The notes below the pieces were generated by a model, which was not told where the DNA came from, made no database searches, and saw only the letters and a program-made list of their open reading frames with translations. Shown here in pieces: positions 17,968 through 25,991 of a stretch of 49,709 bases of DNA. The position numbers were made by a program, and so were the translations under genes. Within the stretch, counting starts at the first letter, position 1, and each line of letters begins with the position of its first letter. Where the stretch lies: positions 1-49,709 of the forward strand of contig JBMOHS010000006.1 of NCBI GenBank assembly GCA_049317725.1, written 5' to 3'. Source of the DNA: CAIOZW01 sp049317725. Its GTDB lineage: Bacteria; Acidobacteriota; Blastocatellia; RBC074.

Positions 17968-19155
17968 ATGCGTGAAGCCGTCATCGTCGCTACTGCCAGA
18001 ACCGGACTGGCCAAATCATTTCGGGGCTCGCTCAACCGGACGCGCCCGGAGGACCAGATTGCCCACTGCCTGCAGGAAGTGATTCGGCGAGCCCCTGGGC
18101 TGGACCCGGCCGAGATCGAGGACGTCGCGATCGGTTGTGGCTATCCGGCCGGTGTCCAGGGAATGAACGTGGCCCGGGTGGCCTCGCTGCTGGCAGGATT
18201 GCCAGTCAGTGTTGCCGGGGTGACCGTCAACCGGTTCTGTTCCTCGGGACTGCAGTCGGTTGCCATGGCCGCTTGGCAGATCATCAACGAAGGGGCCGAG
18301 GTGGCAATCGGTGGCGGCGTCGAGAGCATCACCATGCTCAGCCCGGACCGTTCGGTCCATCCGACGGTACAGGAGCGCTATCCGGGAATCTACATGGTGA
18401 TGGGGGAGACGGCGGAGGTGGTCGCGAAGCGCTACGGCATCAGCCGCCAAGCCCAGGATGAGTATGCCCTGAGCAGCCAACAACGGACGGCGCGGGCCCA
18501 GGCCGCCGGGTACCATGCCGAGGAGATCGTCCCGATGGAGGTGAGCCGGGCGGTTCTCGACCGGAAGACGGGCGAGGTGATCGGTGAGGAGCCAGCAGTA
18601 CTCGACCGGGACGAGTGCAACCGGCCCGAGACGACGCTCGACGGGCTGCTCGGACTGAAACCCCATTTCGATCAGACGAGTGGGATGGGCAGCGTCACGG
18701 CGGGCAACTCGTCCCAGCTCTCCGATGGGGCCTCGGTCAACTTGCTGATGTCGCGCCAGCGCGCGGAAGCGCTGGGGCTGCGCCCCTTGATGGTCTTTCG
18801 CGGGCTGGCGGTCGCGGGGTGTCAACCGGATGAGATGGGGATCGGGCCGGTCTACGCGATACCGAAACTGCTCCAACGCCACGGATTGACCGTCGATCAG
18901 ATCGACCTCTGGGAGCTGAACGAGGCCTTTGCCGTCCAGGTGGTCTACTGTCGCGACAGGTTGGGCATCGATCCAGGGCGGCTCAACGTCAATGGGGGCT
19001 CGATCTCGATCGGCCACCCATTCGGCATGACCGGGTCACGCCTCGTCGGTACCCTCGGCCTGGAGATGCAACGGCGCCAAGCGCGCTACGGTGTAGTGAC
19101 GATGTGCATTGGGGGCGGGCAGGGTATGGCCGGCCTCTTCGAGGCTTGCCTGTGA
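17968..19155 (+). CDS. fadA: Acetyl-CoA acyltransferase (thiolase)
   Basis: Catalyses the last step of beta-oxidation, cleaving 3-ketoacyl-CoA with CoA. The 395-residue protein has the acyl-accepting cysteine in VNRFCSSGLQSVAMAA (about residue 91), the histidine in NVNGGSISIGHPFGMTGSRL and the second cysteine in TMCIGGGQGMAGLFEA. LWELNEAFAVQ is also typical. The ATG at 17968 follows AAGGAAAGGACC. With the upstream hydroxyacyl-CoA dehydrogenase it forms the second half of a beta-oxidation cycle. The stop overlaps the GTG of modA. Confidence 0.93.
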   Translation: MREAVIVATARTGLAKSFRGSLNRTRPEDQIAHCLQEVIRRAPGLDPAEIEDVAIGCGYPAGVQGMNVARVASLLAGLPVSVAGVTVNRFCSSGLQSVAMAAWQIINEGAEVAIGGGVESITMLSPDRSVHPTVQERYPGIYMVMGETAEVVAKRYGISRQAQDEYALSSQQRTARAQAAGYHAEEIVPMEVSRAVLDRKTGEVIGEEPAVLDRDECNRPETTLDGLLGLKPHFDQTSGMGSVTAGNSSQLSDGASVNLLMSRQRAEALGLRPLMVFRGLAVAGCQPDEMGIGPVYAIPKLLQRHGLTVDQIDLWELNEAFAVQVVYCRDRLGIDPGRLNVNGGSISIGHPFGMTGSRLVGTLGLEMQRRQARYGVVTMCIGGGQGMAGLFEACL

Positions 19156-19952
19156 GAAGGCAAGACAGGCCCGGCTGTCGCCGGATCCGTGATTTCACTG
19201 CTGGGCTCTTGCTCGTGTCGGTGGGCTTCCTCAGCAGTTGCCGGGGGGAGGTGGAGGGGTTGACAGTTTCGGCGGCTGCCGATCTGACAGAGGCGTTCGG
19301 AGAGATCGGGCAGCGGTTCACAGACGAAACAGGAATCCCGGTTCGCTTCAACTTCGGGTCGACGGGGCAACTGGCCCAACAGATTGAGGCGGGAGCCCCG
19401 GTCGACCTCTTTGCTGCCGCCAATGTCGCGTTCGTGGAAGATCTGGAGCGCAAGGGGCGCATCCTCGTCGGGAGCCGTCGACTCTACGGGCAAGGGCGCA
19501 TCGTCCTCTGGACACGGGAGGGGAACGGGATCCCACTCACCAGCCTCGAAGATCTGAACCGCCCGGAGGTCCGCCGGATCGCCATCGCCAACCCGGAGCA
19601 TGCACCCTACGGAATGGCGGCGCGGGAAGCGATTGAGAGCGCGGGGCGCTGGCAGGAACTCGAACCAAAGATCGTCCCGGCCGAGAACGTCCGCCAAGCC
19701 TTACGCTACGCCGAGACGGGCGATGTCGAGGCGGCCATTGTCGCGCGCTCGCTCTGCCGGCCGGGAGTGGGACGCTGGACGGTCCTCCCGGCAGAACTGC
19801 ATCGACCGCTCGATCAGGCGCTTGGCATCGTCAGTGCCAGCGGGAAGCGCGAGGCTGCGACCCGCTTTGCTGACTTTGTCCTGGGCCCCACGGGGCAGCA
19901 GATCATGCGTCGCTATGGGTTCGTCGCGCCCGAAGAAAGAAAGGAAGAATGA
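19152..19952 (+). CDS. modA: Molybdate ABC transporter substrate-binding lipoprotein
   Basis: Captures molybdate or tungstate outside the membrane for ModBC. The 266-residue product has a signal peptide ending in a lipobox (VGFLSSC, lipidated cysteine near residue 32). Then come LTVSAAADLTEAFGEIGQRF, FNFGSTGQLAQQIEAGAPVDLF and ANPEHAPYGMAAREA, all standard ModA blocks. I chose the GTG at 19152, which overlaps the thiolase stop as GTGA; a start further upstream would spoil the signal peptide. The end overlaps modB. Confidence 0.93.
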   Translation: MRRQDRPGCRRIRDFTAGLLLVSVGFLSSCRGEVEGLTVSAAADLTEAFGEIGQRFTDETGIPVRFNFGSTGQLAQQIEAGAPVDLFAAANVAFVEDLERKGRILVGSRRLYGQGRIVLWTREGNGIPLTSLEDLNRPEVRRIAIANPEHAPYGMAAREAIESAGRWQELEPKIVPAENVRQALRYAETGDVEAAIVARSLCRPGVGRWTVLPAELHRPLDQALGIVSASGKREAATRFADFVLGPTGQQIMRRYGFVAPEERKEE

Positions 19953-20599
19953 ACTGGTCGGCGGTGACGCTCTCGTTACAGGTGACGCTGGTGGCCACCC
20001 TGGCGCTGGCACCGCTCGGGCTGGGCTTGGCCTTCCTGCTGGCGCGGGTCGAATTCCGCGGGAAGACGCTGGTCGAGACGCTGATCCACCTGCCACTCGT
20101 CCTTCCGCCCAGCGTCACCGGGTACTATCTGGTCTTGGCGTTGGGGAAGACCAACCCACTGATCGAGTGGCTGGGCTGGCAGATCCTCTTCACGTGGCAG
20201 GGAGCGACCGTCGCCTCGACGATCGTCGGGATTCCGCTGATGGTCCAAGCCTCCCGGGCCGCCCTCGGCTCGATCGACCCCGTCTTGGAGAACGCGGCGC
20301 GAACGCTGGGCTCGACCGAATGGGAAGTCTTCCGCCGGATCAGCCTCCCCTTGGCTCGCCGCGGCATCTTCGCGGGGATCATTCTAGGGAGTGCACGCGC
20401 CTTGGGAGAGTTTGGGGCCACGCTGATGGTCGCCGGCAACATTCCAGGGCGGACCCAGACCTTGCCCCTCGCGATCTATGATGCGGTCCAGGGCCGTCGC
20501 TTGGCGGAGGCGAACGGAATGGTAGCATTGCTGACGGCGATGGCCCTGCTCGGCCTGTGGTTCGTTCGTCGCCTTGAGCTCCGGAGACCCCTTGGCTGA
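19949..20599 (+). CDS. modB: Molybdate ABC transporter permease
   Basis: Inner-membrane channel subunit with five to six hydrophobic segments in 216 residues. The cytoplasmic EAA loop that docks the ATPase is visible as ENAARTLGSTEWEVFRRISLP (about residues 112-132), followed by GSARALGEFGATLMVAGNIPG, a ModB hallmark. The ATG overlaps the modA stop by four bases and the gene overlaps modC by eight. Confidence 0.93.
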   Translation: MNWSAVTLSLQVTLVATLALAPLGLGLAFLLARVEFRGKTLVETLIHLPLVLPPSVTGYYLVLALGKTNPLIEWLGWQILFTWQGATVASTIVGIPLMVQASRAALGSIDPVLENAARTLGSTEWEVFRRISLPLARRGIFAGIILGSARALGEFGATLMVAGNIPGRTQTLPLAIYDAVQGRRLAEANGMVALLTAMALLGLWFVRRLELRRPLG

Positions 20600-21656
20600 T
20601 CCGCGACTCGTCCTCAATTTCACGAAGCAAGTCGGACCATTTCGGCTGGATGTCGAACTGACGATCGGGCGGGAGATCCTCGTCCTCTTTGGTCCATCTG
20701 GAGCCGGCAAGACCCAGACGCTCTATGCCATCGCGGGGCTGACGCGACCCGATGAGGGGGAGATCACGCTCGATGGTCACCCGCTCTTCCGACGGAAGGG
20801 AGGGGAGGCCCCCATTGATCTGCCAGCACGGGGACGGCAGATCGGGATGGTCTTCCAGCAATACGCGCTCTTCCCGCACCTGACAGCCTGTGAGAATGTC
20901 GAATTTCCGATGCGCCCGGCCTCGAAGGCACGGGCCCTGGAGCTGCTCAGACGTGTCCGGTTGGAAGACCATGCCGATCGCTACCCGCACCAGCTCTCCG
21001 GTGGGCAGCAGCAGCGCGTCGCCATCGCGCGTGCGATTGCCGCCAACGCGCGAGTGCTTCTTCTTGACGAACCATTCTCGGCGCTCGATCGTCCCATCCG
21101 TGACGCGCTCCACCAGGACTTGCGGGCCCTGCAGGAAGAGACAGGGCTCGTCATCGTCTACGTCACCCACGACTTGGAGGACGCCCTGGTCGCTGGCGAC
21201 CGGCTGGCCCTCCTCGATCACGGACGAATCGTCCAGGTGGCGCCGGCCCGAACAATCTTTTCAGCGCCACGCAACCGATCCGTCCTTGAGATCCTCGGGG
21301 TTCCCAATCTCCTCGACGGAGAGCTGATCGACGGAAAACTCGACTGGAAAGGATTACCGATCGAGCTCCCCCCAATGACGTCCCAGAGAAGAGGCGAGGG
21401 GATGGCCCTTTCGGGTTATCTGCCAGCCGAAGAGGTGCTCTTGGGCGACGGCTCAGGCCTTGATCGGCTGCCGAACCTCTTTCCGTGCCAAGTCCGCCGG
21501 GTGCTCGCCGCGGGGCGCTCCCACCGCATCGTCGTCGAGCTGTCCAATGGAGGCTTGATCGAGGCGCTCCTCCGATCCCCCTCTTCCCCTCCTCGTGTCG
21601 GAGACTCGCTCTACGTCTCGCTGCCCCCGCATGCAATCGTCCTGACCACCGAGTGA
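20592..21656 (+). CDS. modC: Molybdate ABC transporter ATP-binding protein
   Basis: ATPase that powers molybdate import. It has Walker A LFGPSGAGKTQTL, Q-loop MVFQQYALFPHL, signature HQLSGGQQQRVAIARA, Walker B VLLLDEPFSALD and the switch histidine in YVTHDLEDAL. A C-terminal MOP-like domain (about residues 285-354, ending LYVSLPPHAIVLT) can bind molybdate. I chose the TTG at 20592 (354 residues) because GGAG lies five bases upstream; a TTG at 20574 has no such site. The end lies 12 bases from the convergent dapA. Confidence 0.92.
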   Translation: MADPRLVLNFTKQVGPFRLDVELTIGREILVLFGPSGAGKTQTLYAIAGLTRPDEGEITLDGHPLFRRKGGEAPIDLPARGRQIGMVFQQYALFPHLTACENVEFPMRPASKARALELLRRVRLEDHADRYPHQLSGGQQQRVAIARAIAANARVLLLDEPFSALDRPIRDALHQDLRALQEETGLVIVYVTHDLEDALVAGDRLALLDHGRIVQVAPARTIFSAPRNRSVLEILGVPNLLDGELIDGKLDWKGLPIELPPMTSQRRGEGMALSGYLPAEEVLLGDGSGLDRLPNLFPCQVRRVLAAGRSHRIVVELSNGGLIEALLRSPSSPPRVGDSLYVSLPPHAIVLTTE

Positions 21657-21668
21657 GTTCGACCTGGG

Positions 21669-22586
21669 TCAGGCGGCAACCGAGGAGAAGGGGGCCAGCA
21701 GTCCAGCGCGATGGAGGACGGCGAGGAGTTGTGCGCGATGCGATTCCTGAAGGGGAACGAGGGGCAGCCGGTACGACTCACGCACGAGCCCGACCAGGGC
21801 CAGAGCCGACTTGATCGGGATAGGATTGCTCTCGATGAACATCGCTTGAAAGATCGGCAGGAGGCGCCGGTGGAGTTGGCGGGCCTCGGCGAGATGGCCC
21901 TCGACGCTGAAGCGGGTCAGGGTCGAGACCTCCCGGGGCAGCAGATTCGAGGCGACCGAGATGACACCGACGCCCCCCAGCGCGGCAATGGGCAGAATGA
22001 GAGCGTCGTCCCCGGAGAAGATCCGGAAGGCAGGGTCGAGAATCGAGGCCAACTCGGCAATCTGGGCAATGTTGCCAGAGGCCTCTTTGATGGCGACAAT
22101 CTGGTCGAACTCGGCCAGCCGGGCCACAGTCGCAGGGGCTAGATTGCACCCCGTCCGACCCGGCACATTGTAGAGGATGATCGGCAGAGGGCTCGCCAAG
22201 GCGAGGGCCCGAAAGTGCTGGAAGAGCCCCTCTTGCGTCGGCTTGTTGTAGTAGGGGGTGACCGAGAGGATGGCATCGGCACCGAGGCTCGCATAGCGCT
22301 CGATCTTCTGGATCACCTCGCGGGTATTGTAGCCGCCCGCACCGGCGACGACCGGGACACGGCCAGCGGCAACCCGGAGAGTGGTCGAGATGACCTCGGC
22401 CTGCTCTGCGTCGGTGAGGGTGACACTCTCCCCCGTCGTCCCACAGGCAACCAGAAAGTCAATACCTCCGTCGAGCTGGTACTCGATCAAGCGGGTCAAT
22501 GCTTCCAGATCAAGGCTCTCGTCTGCCAAAAACGGGGTCACCAGCGCGGTGCCACAGCCTCTCAATCGGTCCATCTCGATGGTCAT
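21669..22586 (-). CDS. dapA: 4-hydroxy-tetrahydrodipicolinate synthase
   Basis: Condenses pyruvate with aspartate semialdehyde, the first committed step to lysine and diaminopimelate. The 305-residue TIM barrel has CGTTGESVTLT (substrate-binding threonines), VTPYYNKPTQEGL, YNVPGRTG with the catalytic tyrosine, and the Schiff-base lysine in VAIKEASGN (about residue 167). The ATG at 22586 follows AAGGAGGCAGC and overlaps the stop of dapB. Much longer upstream frames on this strand are read-through in the dapB frame shadow and are not genes. Confidence 0.96.
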   Translation of the reverse strand: MTIEMDRLRGCGTALVTPFLADESLDLEALTRLIEYQLDGGIDFLVACGTTGESVTLTDAEQAEVISTTLRVAAGRVPVVAGAGGYNTREVIQKIERYASLGADAILSVTPYYNKPTQEGLFQHFRALALASPLPIILYNVPGRTGCNLAPATVARLAEFDQIVAIKEASGNIAQIAELASILDPAFRIFSGDDALILPIAALGGVGVISVASNLLPREVSTLTRFSVEGHLAEARQLHRRLLPIFQAMFIESNPIPIKSALALVGLVRESYRLPLVPLQESHRAQLLAVLHRAGLLAPFSSVAA

Positions 22587-23305
22587 GCTGCCTCCTTGGT
22601 CGGGGGAATCGGGACAACTGGAAAGAGCAGATCGGCAAGGGCGAAGAACCCCTGGCGGCCGAGCAACTTCTCGGCCGCGAGGACCGCGCCTTCGGCGAAT
22701 CCTTCCCGGTTGCGGGCGGTGTGGGTGAGGGTGATCGTCTCGGCTGGTGAGTCGAAGCCGACCTCGTGGGTTCCAGGCAGGTATCCGGCACGCACACTGA
22801 CGGGCGCTGGCGTCCGTTCGGCAAAGGCGCCGCGCAGATCCGCAAGCAGCCGCAACGCCGTTCCCGAAGGAGCGTCGAGCTTCTGGCGATGATGGCGCTC
22901 GATCAGGAACGGATCGAAGTGGTCGTAGGTAGCGACGAGCTGGGCGGCCTGGCGCACCATCTCGAAGAAGAGGTTGACACCGATCGAAAAGTTGGGGCTG
23001 TAGACGAAAGCGCCACCGTGCGTCGTAACCAACTGGCGAATCTCCGGGAGGTGGTCGTACCAGCCAGTCGTGCCGGTGACCACGGGAATTCTGCACCGAA
23101 TCAACTGGGAGAGATTGTCGAGGACCGCTTCGGGCGTCGAGAATTCGATGGCGAGGTCGATCTCCCCGAGCGATTGCGGCGTCAGCCCCTCTCCACGCGG
23201 ATTGTTGTCGAGGTCGAAGCGAGCGACGATCTGGTGACCACGGATCGTCGCCGCCGACTCGACCATTCGCCCCATGCGGCCATAACCCACCAGTGCAATC
23301 CTCAT
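22583..23305 (-). CDS. dapB: 4-hydroxy-tetrahydrodipicolinate reductase
   Basis: Reduces the DapA product with NAD(P)H. The 240-residue protein has the nucleotide-binding VGYGRMGRMVE at residues 6-16, AIEFSTPEAVLDN, VTGTTGW, SPNFSIGVNLFF and the catalytic block ERHHRQKLDAPSGTAL (histidine pair near residue 137). It overlaps both neighbours by four bases, so lysC, dapB and dapA should be translated together from one mRNA. Confidence 0.95.
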   Translation of the reverse strand: MRIALVGYGRMGRMVESAATIRGHQIVARFDLDNNPRGEGLTPQSLGEIDLAIEFSTPEAVLDNLSQLIRCRIPVVTGTTGWYDHLPEIRQLVTTHGGAFVYSPNFSIGVNLFFEMVRQAAQLVATYDHFDPFLIERHHRQKLDAPSGTALRLLADLRGAFAERTPAPVSVRAGYLPGTHEVGFDSPAETITLTHTARNREGFAEGAVLAAEKLLGRQGFFALADLLFPVVPIPPTKEAA

Positions 23306-24726
23306 GGGGCCACCTCCCGCGAGTCACGTGGGGCAGAGGCAACGCGCGCCGGAACCTCGAAGGTTGCCGGATCAGGTTCGGCAAAGAAACGCGCGTGGAG
23401 GGCCTGCACGGCCTCTTCGACCCGTCCCCCTTCAACGATGAAGCTGAGGTTGATCGCCGAAGCCCCGTGCGAGATCATCGGCACTTGAAACCCGGCAATG
23501 GCGCCAAAGACATCTGCGGCAAGTCCCGGAACTGACTTGACCTGTTCCCCGACCAGGCAGACGAGGGCGAGGTCGCGCTCGACCGTCACCTCGCCGAGGG
23601 CCTGCAGCTCGGGCAGCATCTCATCAAGGCGGCGAGTCTCGTCCAGGGTCATCGAGACACTCACCTCCGATGTCGCGACCATATCGATCGCCGTCTCGTA
23701 CTTGTCGAAGATGGCGAAGAGGCGAGCGAGGAAGCCGTGGGCCATCAGCATCCGATCCGAGCTGACATTGACGACGGTGATCCCACGCTTGAAGGCGATC
23801 GCCTTGACCAATGCGGGTGAAGCCGGGGCCTGGCGGACGATCGCCGTCCCGGGGACCGTCGGTCGACGCGAATTGCAGACCAGAACCGGGATCTCCTGCG
23901 CCATTGCTGGCAGGAGCGTGCTCGGATGAAGAACCTTGGCGCCGAAGTAGGCCAACTCGGCGGCCTCGGCAAAGGAGAGCGTGCGCAACTTGACCGCCGA
24001 GGGGACGACGCGGGGGTCTGTGCTGAGAATTCCATCGACATCGGTCCAGATCTGAATCTCTTCCGCCCCGAGCGCAGCCCCGACGATCGCGGCGGAGTAG
24101 TCTGATCCGCCCCGTCCAATCGTCGTCGTCCGCCCCTCCGCAGTCGATCCGATGAAGCCCTGGGTCACGGGAACCTGCCCGGCGGCCACTCGCTCAGCGA
24201 AGCACTCAACCAATCGTGGATTGGCCTCTTCAAATTGAACCGCAGCCCGCGTAAAGTCGCCGTTCGTCCGCATCGCCGGCCGAATATCGACCCAGGCACC
24301 GTCCAGGCCCTCTCCCCGCAGTGCCGCGGCGACGATCCGTGAGGAGAGCAGCTCCCCATTGGCGGCCAGCCGATCGAGCGACTCCGGCGTCAACCCACCG
24401 TTCTGCCCTAGGCCGGCGAGGAACCGCTCCAACTCGGCAAACTCTGCGGCCAACTCCGCCGCGAGGCTTGCCCGTTCTGCAGGGAGTGCCAACGCCGCCG
24501 CCGCTTCCAAGTGGCGATCGGCCAAGGCCCGCAGACCGCGGAGGGCCACCGCCAGGCTCCCCTCCGCCGCCAATCGGCCACATTCGAGCAGCCCATTGGT
24601 CGTCTTCCCCATCGCGGAGACGACGATCACCGGCTTCCGCTCCAGAAATTGCCCGATGATCCCGACGACCCTTCGAATCGCCGTGGCATCCTCCACTGAA
24701 CTTCCGCCAAACTTCATGACGATCAT
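23302..24726 (-). CDS. lysC: Aspartate kinase
   Basis: Phosphorylates aspartate, the first step toward lysine, threonine and methionine. The 474-residue protein starts VMKFGGSSVEDA and has GELLSSRIVAAAL, the catalytic TTIGRGGSDYSAAIVGAALGAEEIQ region, and WTDVDGILSTDPR. Two ACT domains follow at the C-terminus (from about residue 325), the usual feedback site for lysine. Length and blocks fit the E. coli LysC type. A GGGAGGAG stretch lies 16 bases before the ATG at 24726. A lysine riboswitch and terminator precede the gene. Confidence 0.95.
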   Translation of the reverse strand: MIVMKFGGSSVEDATAIRRVVGIIGQFLERKPVIVVSAMGKTTNGLLECGRLAAEGSLAVALRGLRALADRHLEAAAALALPAERASLAAELAAEFAELERFLAGLGQNGGLTPESLDRLAANGELLSSRIVAAALRGEGLDGAWVDIRPAMRTNGDFTRAAVQFEEANPRLVECFAERVAAGQVPVTQGFIGSTAEGRTTTIGRGGSDYSAAIVGAALGAEEIQIWTDVDGILSTDPRVVPSAVKLRTLSFAEAAELAYFGAKVLHPSTLLPAMAQEIPVLVCNSRRPTVPGTAIVRQAPASPALVKAIAFKRGITVVNVSSDRMLMAHGFLARLFAIFDKYETAIDMVATSEVSVSMTLDETRRLDEMLPELQALGEVTVERDLALVCLVGEQVKSVPGLAADVFGAIAGFQVPMISHGASAINLSFIVEGGRVEEAVQALHARFFAEPDPATFEVPARVASAPRDSREVAP

Positions 24727-24754
24727 GTCGACCTGCCCACTCCTCCCGAACAAC

Positions 24755-24792
24755 AAAAAAGGGTCAGCAGTGGTGATCTCTGCTGACCCTTC
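24755..24792 (-). terminator. Riboswitch-linked intrinsic terminator upstream of lysC
   Basis: Minus-strand AAGGGTCAGCAG, nine-base loop, CTGCTGACCCTT form a 12-bp perfect stem followed by a run of T residues. It lies between the lysine aptamer and the lysC start, 29 bases before the ATG, and is the natural expression platform: bound lysine would favour the terminator. Confidence 0.92.
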
Positions 24793-24840
24793 GGCGTGCC
24801 CTGGTAGTGGCGGTCGCCCGCCGGCCATGTCGCTGGTCCC

Positions 24841-25015
24841 CGAGAGCACTCCACCGCTGAAGAACGCGATGACAACCTCGGGGATTTAGCCCCGACAGTC
24901 AACCCCCCGATGGACGGAGCCACCGGCAGGCTTCGGCGGTCTCTCCCTTTCCAGATCGTTCCCTGGGGCTTCGTCCCCTCCCGATCTGTACTCTTGAAGA
25001 CCGCGCCTCTACTCG
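24841..25015 (-). ncRNA. Lysine riboswitch aptamer
   Basis: The minus strand carries the lysine-aptamer consensus in order: GTAGAGGCGCG and TTCAAGAGTA (25011 onward), GGAAAGGGAG, CGCCGAAG, a GC-rich P4-like hairpin CGGGG/CCCCG (24894-24879), and GGAGTGCTCTCG at the closing end. Pairings I can verify are P1 CGAG/CTCG (25015-25012 with 24844-24841), P2 GCGGTCT/AGACCGC (25004-24998 with 24942-24936) and an inner CAGATC/GATCTG helix. A strong terminator and lysC follow. The aptamer should lower lysC-dapB-dapA expression when lysine is plentiful. Confidence 0.93.
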
Positions 25016-25059
25016 TTGATATATTCTGAAAAAGAGCCTTCCCTCACCGGGAAAAAGAC

Positions 25060-25088
25060 ATCCTGGGGGATCAAGCCCCTCTTGTCAA
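25060..25088 (-). promoter_or_regulatory. Possible promoter of the lysC riboswitch operon
   Basis: Minus-strand TTGACA (25088-25083, a perfect -35 box), 17-base spacer, CAGGAT (25065-25060, a poor -10 box). Initiation would be near 25053, about 38 bases before the aptamer. The rest of 25089-25130 shows nothing I can name. Confidence 0.35.
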
Positions 25089-25132
25089 GACTGGATCCTC
25101 TCCGCAGCCACCCGGCATATCGAGAAAAGGGG

Positions 25133-25163
25133 TTGCGGAGTGGTTGGCATGACGGTCTATAAT
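25133..25163 (+). promoter_or_regulatory. Possible promoter of the Uma2 genes
   Basis: A perfect TATAAT at 25158-25163 with TTGCGG at 25133-25138, spacer 19 bases (slightly long). It points toward the first Uma2 gene, whose ATG is 56 bases downstream. Confidence 0.45.
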
Positions 25164-25218
25164 CGGCTATCGGCACGCGGCTGACGTTGCGCAATCGTCC
25201 GAAGCGGAGGAGAGTCGA

Positions 25219-25866
25219 ATGGCCTTAGCCAAAGAGAAGATCGCCCTGACCGTCGAAGAGTACCTGGCAAGCGAGAGAGCCTCTGTCGAACGCCACGAAT
25301 ATCTCGACGGGCTCGTCTACGCCATGGCCGGCGAGAGTCCCACCCACGGTACGATCTGCACCAATCTGATCAGCGAGGTGCGCGTCCAGCTCAAGGGAAC
25401 CCCCTGCCAAGCGTGGTCGAAGGACTGCAAGGTACGCAGCGGACCCGTCCTCGACCCGCGAGACCGCAAGGGCCTCTTCTCCTATCCAGATCTGGTCGTC
25501 TTCTGCGGGGAACCCAGCTTTCACGACGCGCACCGTGATGTCCTGACCAACCCAGTCGTCATCATCGAGGTCCTCTCTCCATCGACCGAAGTCTTCGATC
25601 GCGGAGAAAAGTTCGCCCGTCTCCGAACCTGGAATCCGTCCCTCCTCGACTATCTGCTGGTCTCCCAATCCAGCCCGTTCGTCGAGCAGTTCACCCGTCG
25701 CGAGGACGGGAGCTGGCTCTATCGTTTTGGCGAGGACCTCTCGGCGAGCCTGTCGATCGAGTCGATCGGCTGCACCCTCCACCTCGCCGAGGTCTACGAC
25801 CGGATTGTCTTTCCCCTTCCCACTCTTCCAGAGGAAGTCGTCACCTTGGAAGGAGACACCACTTGA
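25219..25866 (+). CDS. Uma2 family (DUF820) putative endonuclease, copy 1
   Basis: A 215-residue protein of the Uma2/DUF820 family, which has a PD-(D/E)xK nuclease-like fold. It starts LTVEEYLASERAS and shows EYLDGLVYAMAGESPTHG, the core YPDLVVFCGEP and IIEVLSPSTEVFDRGEKFARLR (Asp, Glu and Lys in the expected order). The cellular role of the family is not settled. GGAGGAGAGTCG precedes the ATG. A second, nearly identical gene starts 125 bases after its end; the central segments match at DNA level. Confidence 0.85.
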   Translation: MALAKEKIALTVEEYLASERASVERHEYLDGLVYAMAGESPTHGTICTNLISEVRVQLKGTPCQAWSKDCKVRSGPVLDPRDRKGLFSYPDLVVFCGEPSFHDAHRDVLTNPVVIIEVLSPSTEVFDRGEKFARLRTWNPSLLDYLLVSQSSPFVEQFTRREDGSWLYRFGEDLSASLSIESIGCTLHLAEVYDRIVFPLPTLPEEVVTLEGDTT

Positions 25867-25899
25867 GTGAACATTGGCTTGGCTCCGGCAAGAAGGGGG

Positions 25900-25947
25900 G
25901 CACACCATTCGGGGTGTGCGGGATCCACCCCTGCTCTTTCCGAGCAG
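25900..25947. repeat. Two perfect hairpins between the Uma2 copies
   Basis: GCACACC-ATTCGG-GGTGTGC (25900-25919) and CTGCTC-TTTCC-GAGCAG (25931-25947). Neither is followed by a T run, so they are poor terminators. They may affect mRNA stability or be residues of the duplication event. Confidence 0.6.
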
Positions 25948-25991
25948 AGTGTGGAGTCGTCTTGATCTGACCGGCATCAGAGGAGAAGCGA

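Noticed and set aside
21669..23435. A 588-codon minus-strand extension of dapA
   Set aside because: The upstream half is a shadow of dapB; the ATG at 22586 has a strong ribosome site and fits the family start.
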